Program-made: the position numbers and the translations under genes
Shown: one piece after another, positions 1 to 8,120 of the stretch
Numbering within the stretch: position 1 is the first letter of the stretch
Layout: every line of letters starts with the position of its first letter
DNA from: LSCE01 sp050485425
GTDB taxonomy: Bacteria > Pseudomonadota > Gammaproteobacteria > Nitrococcales > Aquisalimonadaceae
Assembly (NCBI GenBank): GCA_050485425.1
Contig: JBJHBJ010000006.1
Span: forward strand, 1 to 64,000
DNA length: 64,000 nt
Reading direction: 5' to 3'
Notes under the pieces: generated by a model
Seen by the model: the letters and a program-made list of their open reading frames with translations, nothing else
What the model was told of the DNA's origin: nothing
Databases searched by the model: none

Positions 1-1523
1 TTGCGCTCCACGGCCTGTCGCAGCCGGTTCTCCAGTCGGCTGCGGCTTGCCGCGCGCTGCTGCAGGCCCTGGTCGTAAAGTACCAGGCCGTTGCGGTTCT
101 GCTGCTTGGCCTGGCGCAGGGCCATCTCGGCGTAGCGCACCAGGCTGTCCACATCGCCGCCATGCTCCGGGTGGCAGGCCACGCCGATGCTGGCGGAAAC
201 CCGAAGCTCGTGGCCTGCCACGCGTACGGTCTTGCCCAGCAGATCCCGCAACCGGTCGACCTGCCGGGTCACCTGTTCCCCGATATCCCCGGCACTCAGC
301 GGCAGCGTGAAAATGAATTCGTCTCCTCCCCAGCGGGCGAGGGGGTGCCCGTGCGGCAGGAAGGCCTCCAGCCGGGAGCTGATCGTCTTCAGCAGCAGGT
401 CGCCGACGTCGTGCCCGAGCAGGTCGTTGATCATGCCGGCGTCGTTGAGGTCCAGTAGCACCACGGCGAAGGCCTGGTCCATGGACTGGCATAGCTGGCC
501 GACCCGGCGGCGGAGCAGCTGCCGGTTCGGCAGGCCGGTCAAACGGTCGTAGTAGGCCAGGCGGAAGATGCGGCGTTCCGACTGCTTGCGCTGTAGCGCA
601 CTGGCGAATATCTCGCCTGCCGAGCGCAGCAGGTGAAGCTGCTCGCGCGACCATCGCGGCTGGTCGGCGCCGCGGTCCACGGCCAGGAAGCCGCGAACAT
701 CGCCGGAATAGATGATCGGTACGGCCACCAGCGCATTCACACCAGCGCGCTGCAGGCGGTTGCGCTCCAGAAGGGCCTCCTGCGGAAGCTGGTCCAGTGA
801 GTCCACGGTCACCAGTTCCTGGCTATAGAGCTGGCGGGCAAGCCACGGCAGCTGGCCGGCGTGCAGGCGCCGTCCGTAGGCCGGTTGCTCTTCCTTGAGT
901 CCCGAGCGCCGCCAGCCGTGGGTGTTGCTCAGCGTCTGCTCGGTCTGCTGGTAGATGTACGCCCGATCGACCCCGCAGTAAATGCCCAGGTCGCCCAGGG
1001 TCTGGTCGATGGCCAGGTCGATGCGGTCGGGATGGATGTTGATGAAACGGTAGGAACAGCGTCCCAGCAGGCGTTCGATCTCGAAGCGCGTGGCCAGCGC
1101 GGTATCCACGGCATGCTGACGGGTGATGTCCCTGACCGCGCAGAGCACCGCGCCCTGCTCAAGGGGATAGGCGGTGGCAACGAAGCTGTGCTGCCTGTCT
1201 TCGTGATGCAGGGAGAAGGTAACGGTTTCGGTACGCTGATAGCGTCGGCTGACCAGCAGGGCCTCGTAGAAGGCGCGGGAGGAGGTTTCGTCCAGTGCCT
1301 CGTCCAGCCGCTTGCCGAGCAGCTGGTTCGCGACCCATTGGGTGGACTCGCCGGCCGCAGCCTTGATGACCTGTCCCGTGTCATCCACCACCAGCACGGA
1401 TTCACTGGTCGTGCGCAGCAAGGCCCTGAGTTCCAGGGTCGAAAAAGCGGAGATTCCGGTGGGCGTCTCACCGGATGTATCTGCAGAACGGCTCGCCCCA
1501 GCAAACCGCCAGCTGTCGATCAT
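1..1523 (-). CDS. PAS-GAF-GGDEF signalling protein (partial, C-terminus outside window)
   Basis: Likely diguanylate cyclase, possibly bifunctional, acting in cyclic-di-GMP signalling. I read this frame directly; it has no stop before the left edge, so at least 507 residues are present. The N-terminal part contains a PAS-like segment (SESVLVVDDTGQVIKAA), the middle a GAF-like segment (VPIIYSGDVRGFLAVDRG), followed by YDRLTGLPNR, LLDLND and a canonical GGDEF motif (LARWGGDEFIF). The usual RxxD inhibitory site five residues before GGDEF is absent (PHGHPLARW), so product inhibition is unlikely. After GGDEF the chain continues through KQQNRNGLVLYDQ, the usual linker to an EAL domain, so a GGDEF-EAL tandem is likely but lies outside the window. 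No membrane segment is seen in the visible part. Start chosen at the ATG preceding IDSWRFAGAS. Confidence 0.85.
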   Translation of the reverse strand, partial: MIDSWRFAGASRSADTSGETPTGISAFSTLELRALLRTTSESVLVVDDTGQVIKAAAGESTQWVANQLLGKRLDEALDETSSRAFYEALLVSRRYQRTETVTFSLHHEDRQHSFVATAYPLEQGAVLCAVRDITRQHAVDTALATRFEIERLLGRCSYRFINIHPDRIDLAIDQTLGDLGIYCGVDRAYIYQQTEQTLSNTHGWRRSGLKEEQPAYGRRLHAGQLPWLARQLYSQELVTVDSLDQLPQEALLERNRLQRAGVNALVAVPIIYSGDVRGFLAVDRGADQPRWSREQLHLLRSAGEIFASALQRKQSERRIFRLAYYDRLTGLPNRQLLRRRVGQLCQSMDQAFAVVLLDLNDAGMINDLLGHDVGDLLLKTISSRLEAFLPHGHPLARWGGDEFIFTLPLSAGDIGEQVTRQVDRLRDLLGKTVRVAGHELRVSASIGVACHPEHGGDVDSLVRYAEMALRQAKQQNRNGLVLYDQGLQQRAASRSRLENRLRQAVER

Positions 1524-1717
1524 GAGCGCAGTGCTCCGTCGTTGACGCGTTCCCGCGCCTGCATGCCCCGGGGCTTCCCGTTCACCCGTGATTATGTTTA
1601 TCGTTACGCCGCTAACCGGAAACTGACGATTTCGGTTTGACGCGGCTGCAAGCAGCCTACCACAGACATTGCAGATGGCTAATCTGTTTCTTATTGGCGA
1701 CAGTTTACTGGTGACCC

Positions 1718-2290
1718 ATGTTCGTGGATCCCGCAAGATGCACCGCCTGCCGTCTGGCCGAGCACCGTCAGCAGGTGGTCCTGCCGGACGGTCCGCGCCG
1801 AGGGCTGCTTGCCGTGGGGGAAGCCCCCGGTGGCCAGGAGGACAGCCAGGGCGTGGGTTTCGTCGGCATCGCCGGGCGAAACCTCGACGCGGTACTGGCC
1901 GAGTTCGGTATTGCCCGGGATGACTACGCGCGTACCAACATCGTCCGCTGCCGCCCTCCGGAGAACCGCAAGCCGCGCCGCGATGAGGTCGCCGCCTGTG
2001 CGCACTGGCTGGACGGCACCGTCAGTGACTGGCAGCCCCGTGTCATCCTGGCGGTGGGCCAGTCCGCCGCCGAGCGGCTGGTCCCCGCGTGGTCCGGGAG
2101 CTATCTCGACTACGTGGAAGACGTGCTGTCCGGTCGCATGCCGCCGCCCCGCTACCACGGGGTGATCGTCATCCCGATGCCCCATACCTCGCCGCTGGCC
2201 TGGAACCGCCGGCGCTCCGACGGCAGCGCCATCCGCGATCTGGGGCGGCGCGCCGTGGAGCGGGCGGTGTGCGAAGTGCGGGCTATTTGA
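1718..2290 (+). CDS. Uracil-DNA glycosylase family protein (Fe-S type, family 4/5-like)
   Basis: Predicted base-excision repair glycosylase of 190 residues. It shows GEAPGGQED near residues 34-42 (motif I of the UDG superfamily), NIVRCRPPENRKP near residue 74, and MPHTSPLAWN in the C-terminal third (motif with the catalytic-loop His). Four cysteines (C8, C11, C78, C94) have the CxxC...C...C spacing expected of the [4Fe-4S] cluster of family 4 and 5 enzymes. The start ATG follows a GGTGA ribosome site. It diverges from the GGDEF gene and its end overlaps the end of the convergent cyclase gene by 8 bases. Family 4 versus family 5 is not decided here. Confidence 0.8.
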   Translation: MFVDPARCTACRLAEHRQQVVLPDGPRRGLLAVGEAPGGQEDSQGVGFVGIAGRNLDAVLAEFGIARDDYARTNIVRCRPPENRKPRRDEVAACAHWLDGTVSDWQPRVILAVGQSAAERLVPAWSGSYLDYVEDVLSGRMPPPRYHGVIVIPMPHTSPLAWNRRRSDGSAIRDLGRRAVERAVCEVRAI

Positions 2291-3344
2291 TGGCTATCGG
2301 GTTCACCGGCGAGCCGGAACCCTCCACCATCTTCAGCGGCGCGGCCGCAAACAGGAACGTGTACTGTCCGTCTTCGGCGCAGTTGTCGGCCAGTTCCTCC
2401 AGCCAGTAGATCTCCGTCAGCACGATGCCGAGATCGCGCATCAGCGCACCGTGCAGCGGAATGATCGCCGTCTCACCTTCGATGTCCTGGACCACTTTTT
2501 CCACGGCCAGGTTGTCGGCAGCGATGGCCGGCGTTTCCATTTCGTAAAGCCAGTTCACCAGTTCCTTGCTGTAGCAAAGCCCCGGTTCGGTCATGGCATC
2601 CCAGGGGGCGTCCGGCTCCTCGTCGTAGTAGCGCGGAATGGAGCCGGTGCGCAGCACCAGGATGTCCCGCTTTTCCAGTGTCACGCCTTGCGCCTCTGCG
2701 GTGGCCTTGAGGTCGTCCAGCCCGACGCAGGTGTCCGGGGCGAGACGTCCGTTGTCCCCACCCATGTGGCGGCCCAGGTCCAGCAGCACGCCCCGGCCGA
2801 CGATGCCGTGTTCGCCAATGGCCGAGACGTCCCCGTGCGCATGCCCGTGCACGGTGCTGCCGGCCGGCTCTCCTCCGTAGACGTGATCGCCGTACCAGGC
2901 ATGGGCAAGGGCATCAACGTGGGTCGTTCCCTGTAGGTAAATGAAGGCGACATCGTCGGAATACTTGACGCCGCCGGCCAGGGGTTCCTGCTTTCCGCTG
3001 CTGTACATGGCCTCGTCGGTGGCCATGAAGTGCAGTGTCGGGGTGCGCCCGGGGAAGACCGGACCGTGGCCGTGGGTCATCGGAATCTGCAGAGTAAACG
3101 TCCGCCCGCTGCGGATTTCCGCCGCACCACGCAGCGCCTGGGCTTCGTCCAGGTAGTTCAGTGCTCCGATCTGGTCCCCTTCGCCCCACTTGCCCCAGTT
3201 GCTCGGTGCGTCCCGTTGCAGCCGCTCCATGACCGATTCCGCCGAAACGGTGACGGCAAATGCCAGGGCCGCCCCGGCGATCGCGGTGGTGGCAAGGCCC
3301 ACCATGACTGTACGCCGCTCATCGTGTGTTGCTCGATTCGACAT
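2283..3344 (-). CDS. Exported cyclase-family (kynurenine-formamidase-like) hydrolase
   Basis: Predicted metal-dependent amide/lactone hydrolase of the cyclase family (PF04199 type), 353 residues. The signature HxDxxxH metal-binding motif is at H142-D144-H148 (GTTHVDALAHAW). The N-terminus carries a twin-arginine-like signal (ERRTVMVGLA, hydrophobic run, then VSAES), so the enzyme is probably exported folded to the periplasm. Start chosen at the ATG preceded by GAGGAGA, giving the signal peptide immediately; a longer open frame upstream is not needed. It is the last gene of the LIV-type import operon, 91 bases after the LivF-like gene, which suggests it prepares the imported solute or a related compound outside the cytoplasm. 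The exact substrate is unknown. Confidence 0.75.
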   Translation of the reverse strand: MSNRATHDERRTVMVGLATTAIAGAALAFAVTVSAESVMERLQRDAPSNWGKWGEGDQIGALNYLDEAQALRGAAEIRSGRTFTLQIPMTHGHGPVFPGRTPTLHFMATDEAMYSSGKQEPLAGGVKYSDDVAFIYLQGTTHVDALAHAWYGDHVYGGEPAGSTVHGHAHGDVSAIGEHGIVGRGVLLDLGRHMGGDNGRLAPDTCVGLDDLKATAEAQGVTLEKRDILVLRTGSIPRYYDEEPDAPWDAMTEPGLCYSKELVNWLYEMETPAIAADNLAVEKVVQDIEGETAIIPLHGALMRDLGIVLTEIYWLEELADNCAEDGQYTFLFAAAPLKMVEGSGSPVNPIAIK

Positions 3345-3435
3345 GACGTTTCTCCTCGTGATTCTTTTCTGGTCGGATGGTTGACGCCGCATGGCGGCAC
3401 CTCCGTCTGTCGTTGCCATCGGCAGGCCGGCCGGC

Positions 3436-4107
3436 TCAGCTGGATACGCCCTGCGCTGCCTGTCCTTCCGATACCGTTCCGCGCTCAATGCGATAGACCC
3501 GGTCGACCATGTCGGCCGAGTGCGTGTCATCGGACTCCGAGAGCAGCACGGTCAGCCCCTCGCCGCGCAGGTCCGCGATCACCTCGGTCAGCCGCCGCGC
3601 CAGCACCGGAGCCACGCCTTCGAACGGTTCGTCCAGCAGGATCAGCCGACGGCCCGGCATCAACGCGCGGCCGAGTGCGACCAGCTTCTGCTGGCCGCCG
3701 GATAACTGCAGCGCCTTGCGGCGGCCGAAGTCGGCGATTTCCGGCATCAGCGAATAGATCCATTTCAGCCGCCGGTCGCTGTCGCGTATGCCGTTCGCCC
3801 AGGCGGGCATGAGGATGTTTTCTTCCACGGTCAGCTCGGGGATGAGCCGGCGGTCCTCGGGCATATAGCTGATAGCCATGCCGCCCCGGCGATGGGCCGG
3901 CATGGCCACCAGGTCCTCGCCGTGGAAGCGGATGCTGCCACGATCGGGTTTCAGCAGGCCCATGATGGTGCGCATCAGCGTTGTCTTGCCCGCGCCGTTG
4001 TGGCCGATCAGCCCCACCATCGCGCGATCCGGAACGCTCAGGCTGACCCGGCGAAGTATCGGGATGCGGTCGATGGAGACATCCATTTGCTGGATTTCCA
4101 GGGTCAT
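3436..4107 (-). CDS. livF: LIV-type ABC transporter ATPase (LivF-like)
   Basis: One of two ATP-hydrolysing subunits of a branched-chain-amino-acid-type importer, 223 residues. Walker A is GHNGAGKTT near residue 35, the ABC signature is LQLSGGQQK, and Walker B ends in LILLDEP. It has the short LivF form, without the C-terminal extension of LivG. One base separates it from the upstream livG stop, so the two are surely co-translated. The symbol denotes family only; the substrate need not be a branched-chain amino acid. Confidence 0.88.
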   Translation of the reverse strand: MTLEIQQMDVSIDRIPILRRVSLSVPDRAMVGLIGHNGAGKTTLMRTIMGLLKPDRGSIRFHGEDLVAMPAHRRGGMAISYMPEDRRLIPELTVEENILMPAWANGIRDSDRRLKWIYSLMPEIADFGRRKALQLSGGQQKLVALGRALMPGRRLILLDEPFEGVAPVLARRLTEVIADLRGEGLTVLLSESDDTHSADMVDRVYRIERGTVSEGQAAQGVSS

Positions 4108-4108
4108 T

Positions 4109-4882
4109 TCATGTTCCTCCCGCGTCCGCCGGCAGTTGCGTCCGGCCGGTAATCTGCTCCTGCACCTGCTCGTCGTTCATCACTTCGTCCGGCGTACCGT
4201 CCCCGATGATCTCCCCGTGGGCGAAGGCGAGGATGCGGGAGACATAGCGGCGGACGATCTCCATGTCGTGTTCGACGAACAGCACGGTGAGGTTCTGCCG
4301 CCTGACCGCGTCCATGACGGTGTCCATCAACGGATACTTCTCTTCCACGCTGACGCCGCTGGTGGGTTCGTCCAGCAGCAGCATGCGCGGCTGGCCGATC
4401 ATCGCCATGGCAATGTCCAGCAGCTTGCGTGCGCCTTGGGGCATGGCTGTCACGTTCTCCTGCCGATATCGCTGAATGCCCAGCTGTTCCAGGATTTCCC
4501 CGGCCTGGGCCTCGCGACGGCCGGTGCGGAAGGGTTTGATCAGGCTCAGCGCCGGGTTCTCCGCAGCATTGAGTGCGATAAGCAGGTTGTCCATCACGGT
4601 CAGTTCCAGGAATAACTGCGGGATCTGGAATGATCGGGCCAGCCCCTGCCTGGTCAGCAGGCGCGGTCCCCTGCCCCGGATGTTGTGGCCGTCGAACCAG
4701 ATGTCGCCGGCGCTGGGTGGCAGATAGCCGGTGACCATGTTGATGAACGTGGTCTTGCCGGCACCGTTGGCGCCGATCACGCCGACGATCTCGCCGGTGG
4801 CAATGGACACCGAAATGTCCTCGGCGGCGGTCACGGCGCCGAAGTACCGGCAGAGGCCCTGCGTTTTCAGTATTTCCGCCAT
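4109..4882 (-). CDS. livG: LIV-type ABC transporter ATPase (LivG-like)
   Basis: Second ATPase of the same importer, 257 residues. Walker A is GANGAGKTT, followed by the LivG-typical FINMVTGYLPPSAG. The switch and signature region is less conserved than usual: PQGARKLLDIAMAM stands where LSxGxQ is expected, then LLLDEPTSGVS as Walker B. The loss of a clean LSGGQ signature is worth noting, because LivF keeps it and a heterodimer could work asymmetrically. Start ATG overlaps the last base of livM. Confidence 0.88.
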   Translation of the reverse strand: MAEILKTQGLCRYFGAVTAAEDISVSIATGEIVGVIGANGAGKTTFINMVTGYLPPSAGDIWFDGHNIRGRGPRLLTRQGLARSFQIPQLFLELTVMDNLLIALNAAENPALSLIKPFRTGRREAQAGEILEQLGIQRYRQENVTAMPQGARKLLDIAMAMIGQPRMLLLDEPTSGVSVEEKYPLMDTVMDAVRRQNLTVLFVEHDMEIVRRYVSRILAFAHGEIIGDGTPDEVMNDEQVQEQITGRTQLPADAGGT

Positions 4883-5820
4883 TACGCCGCCCTCCGCTTG
4901 CGTGTGAACAGGCTCCAGATGCCCTTGGGGAGGAACAGGATGATCAGCAGCAAGGTGATGCCGAGGATCATCTGCCAGGCATTGGGTACGTGCTCCACCG
5001 CGTAGGTCCGTACCAGAGCGAAGATCACGGCGGCGATGAACGGAGCCGCCACATGGCCGGTTCCGCCCAGCAGCGCGATGAACACGAACTCGCCGGACAT
5101 GGCCCAGTACGCCATCTCCGGGTCGACGTGGCCGGCCACCAGCGCGCTCAGCGAGCCGCCGATGGCGCCGATGGCGCAGGCAATGACGTAATTGATGTAC
5201 AGCACCCGCCGGCGCGAGATGCCCATGTATTCCACCCGCACCTCGTTTTCCCGGATGGCCTCGCAGGCCAGCCCGATACCGGAGCGGAAATAGCGGTTCA
5301 GGAACAGCGCGACGACAAGCCCGAACGCCAGTGTCAGCCAGAGCACGGTGATGCCGGTCTGGCCGCGGCCCGGCGTCCAGCCCAGGATCGACCAGCGGAT
5401 GACGTTGAAGCCGTCCGTGCTGCCCAGCCCGTGGCTGCGCACCAGCAGCCCGAACAGGATCATCGAGAACGCCAGCGTCAGCATGGCGAAGAAGATCTCG
5501 CGATAGCGCGTGAGCAGCAGTCCCAGGATCATGGCCAGGATGACACTGGTGCCCAACCCCATCAGGATCAGCAGCAGTGCGTCCGATACACCGAGAAACA
5601 CGCCCCCCATGCCCACCGCGTAGCCGCCGATGCAGAAGTACAGTCCTTGCCCGAACGACACCAGGCCGGCGCGCATGAGCATGACGACACCCTGCACCAC
5701 CAGCGCCTTGGCCAGCGCCAGGGCCAGCAGATACACCAGCCAGTTAGGTGCCACCAGGCCGGCTGCTGCCACCAGCACGAACGCGGCGATGATCAGGTAT
5801 TCCGATTTATCCAGTCGCAT
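4882..5820 (-). CDS. livM: LIV-type ABC transporter permease (LivM-like)
   Basis: Inner-membrane permease of 312 residues with about nine hydrophobic segments. It has the LivM hallmarks GLVSFGQGLYFCIGGYAVG near residue 55 and the cytoplasmic coupling loop IRENEVRVEYMGISRRRVLYI. Its first base overlaps the last base of livH and its last base overlaps the first of livG, indicating tight translational coupling in the order livH-livM-livG-livF. Confidence 0.88.
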   Translation of the reverse strand: MRLDKSEYLIIAAFVLVAAAGLVAPNWLVYLLALALAKALVVQGVVMLMRAGLVSFGQGLYFCIGGYAVGMGGVFLGVSDALLLILMGLGTSVILAMILGLLLTRYREIFFAMLTLAFSMILFGLLVRSHGLGSTDGFNVIRWSILGWTPGRGQTGITVLWLTLAFGLVVALFLNRYFRSGIGLACEAIRENEVRVEYMGISRRRVLYINYVIACAIGAIGGSLSALVAGHVDPEMAYWAMSGEFVFIALLGGTGHVAAPFIAAVIFALVRTYAVEHVPNAWQMILGITLLLIILFLPKGIWSLFTRKRRAA

Positions 5821-6722
5821 CAGATCTTCCTCGCCACGGGTTGTCCGAACAGGCCGTGGGGTCGCACCAGCAGCACCGCGGCCATGACCGCGTAGATGAT
5901 GAACAGCTCCAGGTGCGGCATGGTGTGGACGGCGGCGGCGCGGGTCAGCCCCACGATCAGGGCGCCCACCAGCGCGCCGCTGATGCTGCCCAGCCCGCCG
6001 ATCACCACCACGGCGAAGGCGATGATGATGACCTCGATGCCGATGCCCGGGACCACCGATATGGCAGGGGCGGTGAATGCACCGGCCAGGGCACCCAGGC
6101 TGGCACCAACGATGAAGGTGATGGTGAACATCAGCTTCACGTTGACGCCCATGGCGGCGGAGATTTCCTTGTCATGGATGATGGAGCGCAGGATCTTCCC
6201 GCTTCTGGTGCGCTCCAGCCAGAACCACAGGCCGCCGCCCACCACTGCCGCCACGGCGACCAGCAGCAGGTCGTAGCGGGCCACGGTGAGCACGCCGATG
6301 TCCATGCGCCCGAGGGCGACATAGGGCTGGAAGGCAAAGTAGGGGTTCACGCCCCAGAGCAGTTTGATGACGTCTTCCAGGATCAGCAGCGTGGCGTAGG
6401 TGACGATCAGCATCAGGATCTCGTCACGGCCGTACATGAAGCGCAGCAGCCCACGCTCGATCAGCAGGCCGGCCACCAGGCCCACCAGCAGGGCGCAGCC
6501 GATCAGCAGCAGGAAGGCCAGCAGTACGCTGCTGTCGCTGCCGCCGGCGTAGTACCAGCCGAGCATGGAAGCTGCGCTGTACGCGCCCAGCGCATAGAAG
6601 CTGCCGTGCGCCATGTTGAGGATGCGCATCACCCCGTAGATCACAGTCAGGCCGGTTGCCACCAGAAACAGCCACGAGGCGTAGATCAGGCCATCGATCA
6701 GGATGGCGTCGAAATTGGGCAT
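5820..6722 (-). CDS. livH: LIV-type ABC transporter permease (LivH-like)
   Basis: Inner-membrane permease of 300 residues. The family features are GLTVIYGVMRILNMAHGSF near residue 23, the cytoplasmic loop RTSGK-like ERTRSGKILRSIIHD, and VVVIGGLGSISGALVGALI near the C-terminus. It lies 69 bases downstream of the first binding-protein gene in the same operon. Together with livM it forms the transmembrane channel. Confidence 0.88.
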   Translation of the reverse strand: MPNFDAILIDGLIYASWLFLVATGLTVIYGVMRILNMAHGSFYALGAYSAASMLGWYYAGGSDSSVLLAFLLLIGCALLVGLVAGLLIERGLLRFMYGRDEILMLIVTYATLLILEDVIKLLWGVNPYFAFQPYVALGRMDIGVLTVARYDLLLVAVAAVVGGGLWFWLERTRSGKILRSIIHDKEISAAMGVNVKLMFTITFIVGASLGALAGAFTAPAISVVPGIGIEVIIIAFAVVVIGGLGSISGALVGALIVGLTRAAAVHTMPHLELFIIYAVMAAVLLVRPHGLFGQPVARKI

Positions 6723-6791
6723 CGTTGTTCACCTCAAGGGCAGGCGGGACAGGAAACGGCGCGGGCACCTCCGGGCGCCCGCGCCGTTGGC

Positions 6792-8120
6792 TCAGTCGCA
6801 CTGGGCGCCGGGCATGCCTTCGGCAATCCAGTCCAGCGCCGCCACGCCGTCCGGCGGGGTAATGCACTCGCCGCGATAGGAGATCACGTTCTCCAGCCGG
6901 GCTTCTCCGTTTTCGTAGTGGTACTCCCCGTAGGCCACGGACTGCATGGCCTGGTGGCCGCCGGCCCGGGACATTTCCACCGTACCGCTGGGTGACTCGA
7001 AGGTGGCGCCGCGGAAAGCGTCGGCCACGGCGTCCTTGTCCGGCTTGCCGGCGTTTCCGTTCGCGGCACGCTCGATGGCGTGCTTGAGGCCGAATATGGC
7101 CTGCGCCATCTTGGTGGAAGGATAGGTCGGGTTCATTTCGAAGCGCTCCCGGTAAGCGTCCGTGAACCAGGTGTTGAGTTCGTTCTCCGGAGCGAACGCG
7201 CCGAACGGCCCGCGACCGCCCAGGATTGTGCCGTTGGGCGCCTGGCCGTTGAATCGGTCGAGACCGGATTCGCCGGTGGTCAGCAGCGCTGTGGCGTTCT
7301 GCAGCAGACCGCGGGCGTTGGCCTGCAGCACGAAGGCTTCCATATCGCCGCCCCAGAAGCTGGAATGAATGATGTCCGGCCTGCGGGTCTGCAGCACCGA
7401 GATCTCGGTGCCGTAGCTGCCCTGGAACAACCGCGGCATCTGCGATTCCACGATCTCCGTTTCCGGCATGATCTGTTCAAGCGCGGCGGTGAAGTCGTTC
7501 CAGGAATCGGTGCCCCACGCGTAGTTCTGCTGAATGCCAGCGATGCGCCGGGCGTCCGGATGGCGCTCCTTCATGTAGTGGACCGCAGCGATGTTGTCCG
7601 CAGCCGCATCCAGTCCGGTGCGGAAGACATACTTCGAGTCGGGGTTTTCCAGGAACAGCCGGGAGGTTCCGCAATCGAACAGGACGGTGAGGGTTTCCAG
7701 GCCTTCCGCCACCGGAGCGATGGCCAGGCAGTCGCCGCTGGAGATGTAGCCGATCACCGCATCCACGTTCTGCCGTTGCACCAGATTGCGGTACTCCTCC
7801 ACTTGCTGCGATGGGCCGCCAGCCTCGTCGATCAGCACGGCCTCGATGCGCACGCCGTTCATCCCCACCGTGTCGTAGGGAGCGGGCACGTTGCCGGCGT
7901 TGAGTTCATCCACCAGCAGCCGGGCGGCGTTGGCGGCGGGAACGCCGAAGGGACCCGAGGCGGGGCCGGAGAGGAACGTGACGATGCCGATGCGGTAGAT
8001 TTCCTGCGCGGTGGCGGTGGACAGGCCGCCGACGAGACCGGCACCGGTCAGCGTGATCGCGGCGGCCGTCGAAACCAGGCCGCGCCGCAGGGCCTTCGAG
8101 ATCAGGGGGGATGTGGTCAT
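6792..8120 (-). CDS. LIV-type periplasmic substrate-binding protein 1
   Basis: Type I periplasmic binding protein of 442 residues (Peripla_BP_6 type) with a cleavable N-terminal signal (LISKALRRGL... hydrophobic run... STATAQEIYRIG). The start of the mature domain, IYRIGIVTFLSGPASGPFG, and GTILGGRGPFGAFAPENE are typical of solute-binding proteins of LIV systems. It overlaps the upstream binding-protein gene by four bases (ATGA), so the two are coupled. It contains four mature-domain cysteines (GDCLAIA, FDCGTS, GECITPP and the last-but-one residue), which may form disulphides. Confidence 0.85.
   Translation of the reverse strand: MTTSPLISKALRRGLVSTAAAITLTGAGLVGGLSTATAQEIYRIGIVTFLSGPASGPFGVPAANAARLLVDELNAGNVPAPYDTVGMNGVRIEAVLIDEAGGPSQQVEEYRNLVQRQNVDAVIGYISSGDCLAIAPVAEGLETLTVLFDCGTSRLFLENPDSKYVFRTGLDAAADNIAAVHYMKERHPDARRIAGIQQNYAWGTDSWNDFTAALEQIMPETEIVESQMPRLFQGSYGTEISVLQTRRPDIIHSSFWGGDMEAFVLQANARGLLQNATALLTTGESGLDRFNGQAPNGTILGGRGPFGAFAPENELNTWFTDAYRERFEMNPTYPSTKMAQAIFGLKHAIERAANGNAGKPDKDAVADAFRGATFESPSGTVEMSRAGGHQAMQSVAYGEYHYENGEARLENVISYRGECITPPDGVAALDWIAEGMPGAQCD

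Noticed and set aside
929..1504. 191-codon minus-strand frame near the left edge
   Set aside because: Out of frame with the PAS-GAF-GGDEF gene, which reads cleanly through in another frame with all domain motifs.
4400..4470. Possible frameshift or damage in livG because the ABC signature is not LSGGQ
   Set aside because: The frame is continuous, Walker A and B are intact and gene length is normal; a divergent signature is the simpler reading.
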